DNA of 64,000 nt, taken from contig JAMSLZ010000003.1 in NCBI GenBank assembly GCA_026027325.1, positions 1,860,001 through 1,924,000 of the forward strand. Direction: 5' to 3'. Below, piece after piece: positions 36,138 to 48,514 of this stretch. Both the position numbers and the translations under genes were made by a program. Position 1 is the stretch's first letter; each line of letters begins with the position of its first letter. The DNA is from Actinomucor elegans. Its lineage: Eukaryota > Mucoromycota > Mucoromycetes > Mucorales > Mucoraceae. The notes beneath the pieces were generated by a model, which was not told the DNA's origin, made no database searches, and saw only the letters and a program-made list of their open reading frames with translations.

Positions 36138-38083
36138 TTAAACCTCTACTGGTTTATTACGAGACTTCATACGCCAGTTAAACGAAGCCATTCTCTTGAC
36201 AAAACTTGATTGATGATGAGAAGGGCTTTCACCAACTAGAGAAGCAATGGTTTCGTCGGAAGATTCTTGAACATATAGATGATTGACCTCAGCAGAAGTA
36301 TGATAATGAAAATTAGTGTCAAGACGTTGCTGTTTTGTTGCATTACTATCAAAGTAGTGCTGTGGTAATGTTTCGGTCAAGTTTTTGGCAGATGAAGTTC
36401 TTCTGATTTGCTTGAGCTGCTTTTTTGTTTTCAATCCATTTCCAATCTTGATAAAGGCAGACTTTGATCTGCTTAGTGTGGGGGTAGGAGATTCTGTAGA
36501 AAGATCGTTTAAAGACGTTTCAGATAAGCCATGGCTGCTTTTACGTTTGGACATGGTCTTTTCCATGATAGATCTTCTCTTTTTCTTGGTAGATCGACGA
36601 GCCTTGTGTTGTTTTTCATTGGTACTACTGAAATAACCTCCATCTTGTGTGTTTGCAGGCATAGTGTCAGATGAAATTGGAGTTTGAGGTAAAGGTTTTT
36701 GAGGGGCTAGGATTCGTAAATCACCATTCTCAGAGACATAAGACCAAGAGGAAGATGAGCTCATGGAAGAGTCTACAGTAGAAGTACTTGTCTTTCTGGG
36801 AGTGTTTACAGTTGCAGATGAAGTGTTCTTTTCTGGGGTGGATGTAATAGGAGAAGCTTCGGGACTAGCGGGAAGATCCTTGCTCTTTTTACCAGTCATT
36901 AGGGAAGCCAGTCTCATGATGGATTTCTTTTTGGATAAAGACTTTTCTACGGGAGAATCTGGAGGAGGAGATATAGGCGATTGTTTAGTGTCTAATTGAA
37001 TCTCTTGTCTGTGTCTCAAGGACGACGATCTTTGAGGTACGGATTTAATAACGAGATTTGGTTTTAATCTCGGTGGTTGTACAAGCGGAGGAGATTGTGC
37101 AAATTGAAATCTGTCCGAGTTTTCCAACGCAATCTTTTCGAAAGCTGGAATCAAGCTGGTCAGCATGTCTTGAGACTGCCTTTGCTGGGATCTTCTTCTA
37201 GGTTTAAAAGGTAATTCAGGCAACTTGGGCGCAGTATCGACCTTGATGTCAATAGCAAAGTCCATATCAAATAGACTCATAATCTCATTTGCCAAGTTTT
37301 GAGAGACAACGCTCGAGGTGATACCAGTATCACTTGTCCAACTTAGTCTATTCTTATTGCCACCAAATCCACTCTTTCGTCGGGCTTGTTTAGCTGTATC
37401 ATCATTGTTAGCCATCGGATTTGCTGGCAAAGGCTTATCGGAAAGTGGAGATGGAGCGCGTACTTGACCTTCTAAGGATTCATTCGATATAGTAGCATTG
37501 GGTTGAGAAAAGATGGAGGATGAAGTCGAATCAACAGAGTTGGTTTTTGACTGATCTTTTTCTGGTTCTGATTGTGTTGGCGGAATAGGTAAGGTGGCTT
37601 CTTGTTCATCCTCAGCAACCCATAGATCGTCGCCTTGTCCATCATCGTCATCATCAAATAGATCGTCTTCATATTGATACGTAGCAATAGATTTTACAGG
37701 TCGAAATGCTTCTATTGTCTGGGCATATTGAGCAAATATCTCTTCTAGTCCTTCTTGAGTCATTTCCTCGAGTGACCTATATAAAATATGTATAGTTTAA
37801 TTTTGACTGTACAAAATTTTATACATTATTCTTACTCTGGTGTAAAGTACTGCCAACGCGTCATTTGCTGCAACCATTCAGCTGGGGTACTCGAGTAGAC
37901 ATCTTCAAGAACGTTTTTAATGACTGCTGTTTTTCTTAATGAATGAAGATCTGGAGGAGCAAAAGTAAGTTGAGCTAGTTTATAATTCGAAATGGCAGCA
38001 AGTTGAATTGGGTTATGAGACGCGACTATATGGGTTGAAGCCAAAGGTGAATCTGGACCTCTTATTCCTACAGTTGAAGGCAT
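36138..38083 (-). CDS. Unrecognised protein with large disordered region
   Basis: Two exons on the minus strand: 38083-37836 and 37776-36138; 628 aa. The junction restores phase and continues a helical segment (WQYFTPESLEEMTQEGLEEIF). The first about 130 residues look folded: hydrophobic patches followed by LRKTAVIKNVLEDVY and AEWLQQMTRW. The remainder is Ser/Thr/Pro-rich and charged, with acidic (DDLFDDDDDG) and basic (KKKRRS, KSKSAF-type) clusters and many SP/TP sites, typical of a regulatory or cortical protein with phosphorylation sites. I recognise no domain. The joint length and composition suggest a fungal-specific regulator, but this is not a functional call. Confidence 0.7.
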
Positions 38084-40694
38084 TTTCCTCGAGAAAAAAA
38101 AAAGCAAGAACAAGAAGAAGAAGTAGTGAATAGGAGGTCGTTACTTGAACCGAGAAATATAAATATAATAAATATAATGTCGTACGGAAACACAAGGTTC
38201 TTGTTTATATACTTTAGGTAGTACCAACTGGATATAAACGGCTTTTTTCTTGATGTTTCAAATAAAACAAATAGATTCATCGCCTGCTTATTTTCTTCAT
38301 CAAATAACCCTTCTTGTGTTAACCCTTCAACAACTACTGTTCCTGTTTACAACTCAGCATAATCGAAAAATAAAGTAAAAATAAAAGCATTGGATCAGTT
38401 ACGTCTAACCAATCAAAAATCGAAGATATTCAAATCGATCAGCCACCCGTTAAAAGTGCAGTAAAGCTGTTCAATTGCTTCTTTTAGTCACTATTTGCAA
38501 GCGAATACCATATATTCACTTTACTTCAAAATATAGACAATTATGTTCATTACCTGATTTTTTTTCTTAATATCAATATTCAATTCATAATCTTGTTTCT
38601 TGTGTATCATCCGGTAGATTATAGAAGTAGAACATTTTTTTTATTTTTTCATTAAACTAAAAAAGAGTAATAGGTATATTCATAGTATAAGATGTATAAA
38701 TAATGAAAGAAAGCAGTCAAATTGCATGGAAGCTAATGCATGGTAAGATCTCCTTAGTATAGTAAGCTCTGCCATAGGCATTGAGTCTACACATGATTGA
38801 ATGCCAAGTAATCTTGCATATTGTCTTTACAGCCCTATCTTCAAACATGCAAGTCATATCGGTTGCTTAGACAGTTTCATAAAAAAAAGCTCAAGCTAGT
38901 ATCTAGGCACATATAACTCGTATAAAATTGCCAAAGATGATTTCCCATAACTAGATCTATTTATCTATATATATAGTACAAAATGACCGCTCGTTCACTG
39001 GAACTGCCATCCCATAAATAACCATATGATCAAAGCGATAGCATCACTATCAGCTACATACATCTATTAGTACACCAAAGCTTAAAATCGAATTAATATA
39101 CGCAATTAAGCTGAAACATTCTAATGGTTAAAGTGGTACGTGCAATTGATGAATTAGTGGTACAGCAAGTTCTCGATCTCGGCAAGGATGATATATCATC
39201 AGTTAATCTAGGTCAAAATCCAAGTACTAGGTATGCTATTTCATTACTAAATAGCATATATAATTGAATCAAATAAAGTTAATCAGTTGACAGCCTGCGG
39301 TCTTTGCTAATTAATCAAGTATAATAAGTGATCTACTTGAAGTATTTATACTACAAAATTATATCTAATAATGAACAACAATATATAGCCATAGTTAAAT
39401 GTCTATTTACTAATCAAAATGAATTTATTTGTTTATCCTTTCTTGGTTTTCATTCCAAAGTGATTTTGTTAATGATATTCAATACTTGCAGCTCGTTATC
39501 ATATATTATTTGTATGTATACAGATGATCATCTATATTGACTATTTTTTTTTTTTTTTTTTTTTTTACCATTAAGCCCTGGAATTAGATCTTAGATGATG
39601 CAATAAGCGCTTGTGGATACTTTAAACTATACTAAATAAAGTTTGATTAGAAGCTATGCTTGTAAACGCCCCTTTTACTACCATGAAAACGAGCATAAAA
39701 GTTCATCCCTTCCCTAACACTATAAAAAAAATATCAACCTTAATTGGATGTCGGAAATTCAACCGATTATAAGAAGCAAAAGGAGAACCCTTGGTTCCAA
39801 TGCACAACTAATATATAAAATTGAAAGACGCATTAAATATTGTAAAGATAATTTGGTACTTCCTGTAATTTATTAAATTATATTCGATAAAAGATAACCT
39901 TTTGGATTTTTTAGAAGTATTATAACTTGAGATTTTTATATTTAAAAAAATCTATTATATACTTGCTCGTAAACACAACCCATTAATGTTTTTTTTTCTT
40001 TCTTTATAGTGGGTAATGGTCATGATGACTAAAACTCGAAAAATGTTTAACAGTGTCGGTAATTGTACATAGCAACCTTATACCTTCCATTAAACAGGAC
40101 AATGCCTTATAGGTACTTCAATCAAAACATCGACTTTGTCCTATACAAGGCATGTATTAATATTCTATGAAAACGCTTAATGATCAAAACGATAGAATAC
40201 ATTAATTGATAAGAAAACCGAACTTGTACGAAGAACCAGACAGATATATTTGATATCCTTTGGAAGTCAAAGTTTTTCAGTTACTCTGGACTTCATACGG
40301 CAAGTCATTTCGCACAAAATGTATTCATGGTCTGTAGCGCTAAAACACAATGTATTAATATTAAGAATAAATATGTAAAACACAGATATTTTATTTTGGA
40401 GGTGTAGTCCATAGACAGCTGGTTCTTCAATATTTAGTCCTATTCATACATTCAGCATTATTTAGAATCATAAGCTACTACACAGATTTCGTCAATAGGT
40501 TTTTGACTTGTAATCGTGAGAAATTCAATTGATTTATAGCTTCTAGACATTGTTTAAGAATGCTCCAAAGGAAATGCTTTACACGTACTTTATAATGCTA
40601 GACAAGATAGTATATAAAGCTTCAACTGGTGTAGCAACAATTAAATCCAGAACATTTAATTTCAATAGCAATTTAGTGTCTGTTATTTTGAAAC
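38084..40694. other. Long intergenic region
   Basis: About 2.6 kb, AT-rich, without a supported gene. It holds a 23-base T run at 39,544-39,566. An open frame of 70 codons at 39,328-39,540 ends just before this run and has no features. Confidence 0.5.
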
Positions 40695-41296
40695 CTAACA
40701 TATTCTAGAGTTAGATGTACTTATTAGATACAGTATTCTGGCACGGTTCTGGAGAAATGTACTTTCACCTTGCATTTCAGATAGGCGATCGATAACAAAA
40801 TCCAAATGGTGATGTTTCATCTTAGTAAGAGTGATAAAATCCTCAACTGCAATATGAAATGAAATAAGGTTTTTGTGTCTATATGGCCTGGGATCGACTT
40901 GCCAATAACAACAGCGGTATAAGTATACAGCCATAGATCCTTTGCTGAAACAAAGTTGAGTTTGATAAGCATTATCACACGTGATGAACAGAACAGAAAC
41001 AACAGAAAGCATTTGTTGTTTGCTTGTGTTAGTAGTACTATAATAAGCGTTCAGCTTTATGCAGTCGTTGGGGAAAAATAGTTCAACACTAGTATGTCGT
41101 TGTCGACGAGCATCTAAGTGATTGAAGGCAAAATCGTTTGCAGATCTGAACCAGATGTTATCAATATTTCAAAATAAGAATCAACGAACTTTTTATAACC
41201 ATTCCAGTTCCTAATCTCATCAGCAAGTAAACTGTCATCGACATTGCATTTGGAGCGTTTTTCGTAGTTGAGCTTAATATATCCTTTTAATTTCAT
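40695..41296 (-). pseudogene. Decayed protein-coding remnant, family unknown
   Basis: Two minus-strand frames look like pieces of one protein. The upstream piece (41,296-41,114) starts MKLKGYIKLNYEKRSKC. The downstream piece is open from about 41,130 to 40,695 (FNHLDARRQRHTSVELF through a long segment to RARILYLISTSNSRIC). They overlap in a different frame near 41,115-41,135, implying one frameshift or an unrecognised intron. The C-terminal part resembles the ORF at 47,916-48,332 (RARILYLISTSN against RARILFQLQTSN), so both may be relics of one dispersed family. I do not recognise the family. Confidence 0.4.
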
Positions 41297-41741
41297 TAAA
41301 GTAGGCTAATTGATTCTGGTAATTGTCCATTGTGAAGTAGAACAAAAAAAAAAAGTATGCTTTGTCTTTTTTTCAGAACTATTACGAGCTTATTTACAGC
41401 TACACCCACCCACCTTTGTAAATGACTTTGGCCGATAAGTTGAGCTATTTGTTATGAGTTCTACGAACACTTGGATGATCACTTATAGGTCGTATTCTTT
41501 CCCAAGTTAAATGGAAATAACAAAATAAATATTACTGACTTGCCACTAGCTGAACGTATATAAAAATATATATTGATTGAAGGCAGTTCCATCCACACAA
41601 AAACACTATTTGGCACTGGCAACACTATATATAAACCAAGAAGCCCTCAAAGCGCAACATATCAGCATTTATTCGAAAGGATGTCTTATAATAAAAAATA
41701 ATTGCGGTTCTCTATGACTAACAGAGTCTAGTGTTTTGTTA
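41297..41741. other. Short intergenic region
   Basis: 3' flank of the importin gene; nothing else is seen. Confidence 0.5.
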
Positions 41742-44700
41742 TTATACTTTTCCAAATGAAGTGTTCCCAAGCCCTCTGCACTTGATGGAAAAACTATTCG
41801 TGTTTTCTTTGAATCGTTTTAAAGATCGAGTTCTATTCACAGTTAATTAGTTTCTGATATTTCTTGTCTAACCACTAAAGTAAACTTACCCTAGTACACC
41901 TTTCATAAATGTTTCTTTATCATTTGAAGTGGCTAAAGCAGTCGGGAATCCATCCTAACACATAATTTATCAATAAGCGGAGCAGAATCCATTCATATTA
42001 CGAGCTTACATTTGCTAACAACGTTTGCAACCATTGTCTGCTAGCCTGTGTGTATTTTCCAGTAATCTTGTATAGAACGTCGACTAGTGGGCCTGAGAAG
42101 GATCGAGGTACACGGCCACCAATACCCTATTTGAATGATATCAGTATATAAATCAGGTATATGCTGATTTAGATTATTACCATTAATAGCTGTTCCATGA
42201 TCTGCATTCCCATATTCATCATCATATTATCCACTGTCGTTGCTATCTCTGAATCTTCTTGGTAATCCTGGCTAACAAAATCTGCCTGTTCAAGACATTT
42301 GGTGTGAATTTTTAGGTATTACTATATAACCTGACTTACCATAAAATTTAATGCAGCCTTTAGAGCTAATCGCTCTTGTAATCCCATGCCGGCTATGACG
42401 AACATGAATATAGTGTTGATCATGGCAGGATGGAGATGGTAGAATGATAATGGGCAACGTGTTATAGCCTAGAATAGGTGTGAATGTAAGTGTTTCTGTG
42501 AAAGAACATCGAGCTGATCTTACCCTTGATAACAATCCAAAGTAACTATCTACGATATCTGGATAATGTTCCATAGCTATAGGAAAAAAAAAGATGCAAT
42601 GAATATGCCTAGTTTCAGCTAATTTCTAACCAAGTTTACCTTCTGTTCCAGAAATGAACTCGAAAGTTTTAGTTGTAAGCACACACAACATATCCCTGAT
42701 CCTTTCAAAATGCATAGTTTGGCCGCCATAAACCGTGATCATGAGCGCAGCCGTTTCTAACCAACAGGAAAAAGGCGAAGTATTGTAACTGGTTTCCACC
42801 AAGAGTGCAAGATCTGTAAAACCCAAGCTTAAAAGTGGACTTGTTGATTTCATACCTTGCTCCAGGAAAACGGACAACGCTTTGGCCACTTGTTCATCAG
42901 CGCCCCAGACACGGGCAATGTGGTTTGAGGATTCTCGTATGGCATGCGATACTTGATCGAAACCTTCTACTTGCACATACAAGGCTGTAAGCTGGCCACT
43001 AGCAAATGCATCATATACCGCGTTTCTTTCATTTAGGGATTGATAATCGTCGTTGGGTGACTGGATACCGCGACAGCAGGCTGAGAGGTATTGCAATTGG
43101 ACAAGACAGGCGTCACGCGCAGCCTCTGGGTCCTTTTCGATTGAGCTTAGCGCCTTTGAAATGCCTTGGAGGATATCACCAGTCAATGACTGTTATAATG
43201 TGAGTATGAATACACACAAGAGCTTTAATCAACTCACCATCAATGGAGCCATTGCTCTATCGGGCGACAGTACTTGTATCACATCAGCGACTGATTTTAC
43301 CACTTTTTGCATGATATTGGACTTGATATTTGAGTTGGCCATAGCTACATAAACATGCATCAAGCCCTCTAGTTCATCCACAAGCGATTCGCGACAGGTA
43401 TCACATATATCTGCAAAGGCAGAGCTAGCTGCCGGCGCTAATTGTGAATCGCTCAAACAAGGCACAATGTAGTTCATGACTGATCCAAGAAATTGAGGAT
43501 GCATTTTGAGCCATTCAGCGAGTGAACCTGTAAATACAATAAGCTTTAGTATAAGACAGCTTATTAATAACAATCGAACTTTTTACCCATTAACAATAGA
43601 ATCGTATTCTTGAGTCGAATATCACAGTCCTCTGGTAATCTGCTTAATATTTCTGGGCCAAAGAATCTGGCTATATGCACATTCTCATCAGCAGATATCT
43701 CTTCAGATATACTCTTCAAACAGAACAATGTTGCTTCTAAATGCTATATGAAAAGAAAATAAAATGTTGAGTATTAGAGCCAGTTTTGCGTAGTGGACAG
43801 TACTTGGGATGCGCCTGCAACTGCTGTCCATTGATTAATAATATACACGACGTGTTCCAGTAGGATATTTAACATTTCGTCTCTAAGTACATAGTAAGGG
43901 TTAATCATAGTATCGCCTAAGTCGCGTCTCCAAATCTTGAATCTGTCCTTGATATCTGTTGATATTAAAGATCAGCCATAGCATACCATGCAAATGAAGA
44001 TACAAGTACCTTTATTCCAAGAAGTCCATGTGCCTTCATCAGGATAACCAGCATTTTTTATCAATATTTTGACTAATTCACGATACATGGCCATAGCAGT
44101 TTGCCCACAAGTAACAATCCATAAGGCATTTGCATCACTTGTATTTTCAGTGTGACGCACAGGCAAAACATCTTCATCAAACAATGTCTCTTGCATTATA
44201 TACCAAAAGTTGAGTGGTATTTCAGACACTTCTTGATCAACTGGTACATATCCTTCAAATCCTGTTAATTGAATAATCATATTCATCAACCAGTTCACAT
44301 CAGGCCGAGCAAGTTGCTTTACAATATAATCTGTATAGGCTTCTCCAAATGTAGTGAACAGCTTAGCAAGTAATCTAGCGGTTTCTTCATCTTCTTCGGC
44401 AATACTGGCTTCAAATTTTGCCTTCATTCCATCGCTAGTAAAGCAAGCTAACAGTTCATCTCTATAGGTTTGGTATCTTGACCATGCAGACTGTTGCATC
44501 GATTCTAAAAGCACTTCCACTGCAGGTTCAAACAGTACTGGATCACCTAACAATGACATGACTTTTTGTAATATAGGATAACCATCCTCAAGATTAAAGC
44601 CATATTGGATCCAGCTTTGTAAGCATCTCAGTGACTTTTGATGGATTACAGAGGTTGATTCAGCCGAAAATAATAACGTTGATAACGTGGATAATACAAG

Positions 44701-45565
44701 TGGAATGTTTTCTTTCAACTCCCCAATAAGTTGTAATCTAAAGCACTTCCGTTCAGCAAAAAATGGACTCTATCCAATCACTGTTTGATACTTACTTGCG
44801 TCCACCCATGATGTTAGAATTGGATACTTCTTCAGGGACAAGAGTGAAAAATTCCAAAACTGTCAAATTAATTGTATTTGCTGGAATGCCATATGCTTGT
44901 GATCCTAATTGTAGTTGTTCTACTGTGGTTCGGATGAAATTTGGCCATTGGTTTGGCACTGTATGAAACGCGTAGGCTATCAACTATTTTCGCAAAGTTA
45001 GAAGTTGAACTGTTGTAAATCATACCTAACCAAACTACTTACAGCCAAGCATAATTTAGTAGTAACAAATCCTGGCCCACTGCATAATCGAACGATCCAA
45101 CCCAATAATTCATCTCTCAGCCATTCAATTCTATCTTCGGGTAACGTTTCCCTAAATAACATCATGAGTTCCCTTATTGTCTTTAGATAGAGCTGTATAT
45201 AAACCATACCACGTACCAATCACGAGAAATCTTTACTTGAAAGGTATGTGCTCCAAAAAACCGACACTGGTCTGACTTTTTTTTGATAATATCAACATAA
45301 GCTCGAGATTTACGTTAAAACAAGTGCAAAATACCTGAGAAGTCAGTAATTGGGAAGCAATTTCCCAAGCAAATGGTTGTTTTTGAAGCGATTGAAGTTG
45401 ATCCTGAATTTGTTTCGCTACCTGAGCGTCATTCGAACTATACAGCTCGTCAATGAGCTATACAATACATTTTAAAAAAATAATAAAATTTTAGATTTTC
45501 TCGAGATTACACGTGTCAAATTACTTGCTTACTCTTTCAACTTGAACAATGCTAAGTGTGTCCAT
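41742..45565 (-). CDS. Importin-13 (importin-beta family transport receptor)
   Basis: Karyopherin that shuttles cargo through nuclear pores under Ran control. Sixteen exons on the minus strand: 45565-45533, 45457-45335, 45266-45217, 45151-45043, 44983-44796, 44737-44010, 43955-43804, 43743-43587, 43527-43238, 43189-42640, 42576-42524, 42468-42340, 42285-42181, 42126-42010, 41954-41890, 41832-41742; 979 aa, close to human IPO13. All junctions are in phase. The N-terminus (MDTLSIVQVERLIDELYSS, then FFGAHTFQVKISRDW and TTKLCLALIAYAFHTVPNQW) is the importin-beta N-terminal domain that contacts Ran-GTP. Further matches to IPO13 are LNFWYIMQETLF, HYPDIVDSYFGLL and a C-terminal FSIKCRGLG. HEAT repeats span the whole length. 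The relationship to IPO13/Kap111 rather than transportin-3 rests on these blocks. Confidence 0.9.
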
Positions 45566-46551
45566 GAGAGCTGTCGAGAAAATAAGAAAAAAAAAAGATT
45601 GGTATTTCGAAAATGATAGCCTGCTTTCGACAAGGCTTATATCAGTGCCTTTTAGGCTGCGTGTGAAACTATAAGTAAGTATGATTGGTAGATGAAGAAT
45701 AAAAAACCCAAAAAAAAAAATAGAAATACAAATCTGGATTGATGCTGTTGGTATCCTTTAAAGAAATCAACATATTATCATGATCATTATTTAAATACCA
45801 CTAAACGTAGATAACCAATTCAGTATTCCATATTAAATTATGAATAAATAAAAGTAATAGAATAAGTAATATATAGTACAGTGCCTATAACATGATGCCA
45901 TTTAGTAATACGTTCAAGCTCTAAGTGTCCACTATTTTTAAAATCAATGAATTTTTTAATACCAGTACATCTTTTCTAGCTCTATAATTGACACATAGAC
46001 AACCATGCCTTTGACAGTTATTAGAAGCAGACCCTCCAGGAAAGTCAAAGTTCATTGTACTCCGGGTTTGATAAATGAAGAATTTATTGAATACTTTGAA
46101 TCCGGTATGAAGCAAATCTAAAATCTCGCGATCAATGGATATTTTCATATCGATTCGCGCAATTACTAAAAAATGGAGCATGGACAACGCTTTATGTTGT
46201 GAGGTCCCAAGGATAATTTCAGAGATTGGTGTCAGAAATTTAAAGCGATATATAGTACATGAATCAACGTCCACTTATCGAGAGTATTTGGTCAAACTTG
46301 AACTAGGCTATACTCATGTTTTTAGAAACACCATGGTCAAATATATCAGAGAATGAGGTTTTGGACCCTACAAACCTGGTTTGAGGCCATAACCCAAATT
46401 TATTGAAAATTGGAAGACACACATGGATTATTAGAAACTCCACTCACAGCGGGTGAGTGGCTTTTGAAATCAGACAAATAATATCTTGGCCTACTCTTTC
46501 CCTTGCTTACTTCTAAACAATTACTTTTTCTTATACAGAGTATACATAAAG
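45566..46551. other. Divergent intergenic region (importin-13 / Naa10)
   Basis: About 1 kb. A 117-codon open frame on the minus strand at 45,921-46,274 (rich in I, L, F, with four late Cys) is unrecognised and may be a relic. A small perfect hairpin sits at 46,440-46,460. Confidence 0.45.
46440..46460. repeat. 8-bp perfect inverted repeat (hairpin)
   Basis: CCACTCAC and GTGAGTGG flank a 5-base loop (AGCGG). It lies about 90 bp upstream of the Naa10 start. Role unknown. Confidence 0.7.
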
Positions 46552-47306
46552 ATGAACATTAGACAGGCTACCGTAAATAGTTTAAACAGAACATTAGAAT
46601 TCACGATAAACTAAATGGCATTCTTTAACTAGGTCGAGGATATGATTTACATTCAAAACTGTAATCTATTAGATCTTCCCGAGAACTATCAAATGAAATA
46701 CTGTAAGAACAATAGATAAAAGAAGAAAAAAGTAAACGCGTCAAATTAATACATTATTTTTCAGATCTTTATCATGCTTTATCTTGGCCTCAGTTATCTT
46801 TTGTTGCAGAAGACGAGCACGGAAAGGTTGTTGGTTATGTATTGGCCAAAATGTAAGACGAAACGAAGCAAGAGACGTGTATTGTATAACTCATAGTTTT
46901 ATATTATAGGGAAGAAGAACCTTCAGATGTTCCTCATGGTCATATTACATCTTTATCTGTTATGCGTACCTATAGACGTTTAGGTCTTGCACAAAAATTG
47001 ATGACTCAAGCTACAAGTCAAATGGCCACTGTCTTTGGTGCACACTATGTATCGTTACACGTCCGTAAGACCAACCGTGCTGCCATTGGTCTTTACAGAG
47101 ATACCTTAAAGTTCGAGTAAGTCTGGAGTGGTTTTTCTAATAGAATTTTTTTTTTATTCATTTTGTTATATGATAGTGTGCACGAGATTGAAAAGAAATA
47201 CTATGCAGATGGTGAAGATGCTTTGGCTATGCGCTTAAACTTGAAGGAAACAAAGCCAGTTATTCGAGGAATTGTCGAAGAAGTGAACCAAGTTGCTGCC
47301 AATTAA
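46552..47306 (+). CDS. naa10: N-terminal acetyltransferase catalytic subunit Naa10 (Ard1)
   Basis: Catalytic subunit of NatA, which acetylates the N-termini of nascent proteins at the ribosome with Naa15. Five exons: 46552-46572 (21 nt), 46633-46702, 46765-46852, 46910-47116, 47177-47306; 171 aa. The protein matches the family along its whole length: [40 protein letters not shown], the acetyl-CoA-binding motif [22 protein letters not shown] and [12 protein letters not shown]. The acidic C-terminal tail of animal Naa10 is reduced to about 20 residues. Its stop codon overlaps that of the convergent Sus1 gene. Confidence 0.97.
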
Positions 47307-47765
47307 TCAAGATTATCATCTAAAAACTTTTTGATAGATTCTAGTAGATCCTTTTTGATTGATTCATTGACGGTTGCTATAGAAGCCAAAATAAATATGA
47401 TGTTACGTAATAAGCGTAAAGACTTATCTACCTCGACCATGATCTCCAACTTCTTTTAGCAGTTCGTCCATAGACACACTATCCAAATTCTTATTTCGTA
47501 TCATGTCTATATCGTATGATACTATCAAAAATCTATACTGTTTAAAAGTGTATTCGGCGCTTACCGCGACTATAAGCATCTAAACTATCATTCCAGCCTG
47601 ACTCTTGTAAACGTAATCGTAGTAGTTGAAGTAACCTAGTTGTAAAAAAAAGGTCAAACGATGCATAAACAATAGAGTATATTAAGCCAAGATTTACCTT
47701 TCCTTTTCGCCAGATTCAACAAACACTCTGCTTACTGCTGTTCTCATTTTCTCTGCATCGGACAT
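47303..47765 (-). CDS. sus1: Sus1/ENY2, SAGA DUB module and TREX-2 subunit
   Basis: Small helical protein shared by the SAGA deubiquitinase module and the TREX-2 mRNA-export complex, linking transcription to nuclear pores. Four exons on the minus strand: 47765-47698, 47635-47565, 47506-47432, 47376-47303; 95 aa. The sequence matches the family throughout: VESGEKERLLQLLRLRLQES, GWNDSLDAYSRDMI, VSMDELLKEVGDHGRATV and SIKKDLLESIKKFL. The three introns keep phase and are 50-62 nt. No single exon exceeds 75 nt, so the gene is invisible to simple open-frame searches. The stop codon TAA (47,303-47,305) overlaps the Naa10 stop (47,304-47,306) within TTAA. Confidence 0.95.
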
Positions 47766-47915
47766 TATGGAAAAGGGTATATACTATATTAATTGAAAAG
47801 AATGAATGCACGTTTCTTGGTTGTTCTGTATTAACCAGTGAGGTAAAGGACGTTGCCTTTCAATTAGTTTTCGGGTAGTAGACAAGCCACAGCTTAATTA
47901 AAGCGCGTTGTGGTA

Positions 47916-48332
47916 TTAATCAGTGATTGGATATCTATCACCCCACATTGTATCCCAGATGCATACTAATAATGATAGTTTCGGTATGCAAACTATTTCA
48001 TTGGACGTCTGGAGTTGGAAAAGGATGCGGGCTCTTTGCGGCTGGATCTCCTCTCTCGTTTTATGTCTATCATTATAAAGTTCTAAATCAATATTTACTC
48101 TTTTAGCGAAGTTATACAGGATTCGATTGCACATTAAATGATGTAAACTAGTGCCCCTTTGGATATGGAGATTATAATATACGATGGCTATGAAAGCCAA
48201 GTATCTGAATATATGGGAGCTTTCCATGTTGTCTTGACGACCAAGGAAAATCGGAGTTTCTGTATTTGGTGATGACGTTTTGGAAACGCGTTTTCCAAGC
48301 ATTAGGAATAGCTGTCTCCTATTCGCTTTCAT
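47916..48332 (-). CDS. Hypothetical ORF, possible relic
   Basis: Single open frame of 138 codons (MKANRRQLFLMLGKR...). It lies between the divergent Sus1 and Not1 genes, so its promoter region would overlap the Not1 promoter. The middle is hydrophobic and Tyr-rich (RYLAFIAIVYYNL). The segment RARILFQLQTSN resembles RARILYLISTSN of the remnant at 40.7-41.3 kb. I do not recognise the family. It may be a decayed mobile-element or orphan gene, or simply a chance frame. Confidence 0.35.
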   Translation of the reverse strand: MKANRRQLFLMLGKRVSKTSSPNTETPIFLGRQDNMESSHIFRYLAFIAIVYYNLHIQRGTSLHHLMCNRILYNFAKRVNIDLELYNDRHKTREEIQPQRARILFQLQTSNEIVCIPKLSLLVCIWDTMWGDRYPITD

Positions 48333-48514
48333 TCGTCTTTTTTTCTCTACAAAGCATTATATATACTACTCAACCAAAACCCTTAAAATAAAGCAATACC
48401 CTACTTGATACAACCTTCCTTTTTCACCTAAAAACCTACTACTTTTTTTACATATCAGCCTACAAAATAAACGAAACTTTCCTGCATAACAGTATGCCCA
48501 TAAGCCAAACTTAA

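Noticed and set aside
39328..39540. 70-codon frame before a T23 run
   Set aside because: AT-rich composition and no features.
44998..45219. Upstream extension of importin exon 4 (MVYIQLYLKT...)
   Set aside because: It lies inside the 65-nt intron between ISRDW and ETLPEDR; the spliced form matches IPO13.
45921..46274. 117-codon minus-strand frame as a real gene
   Set aside because: It has no recognised motif and no clear relation to neighbours; kept only as part of the intergenic description.
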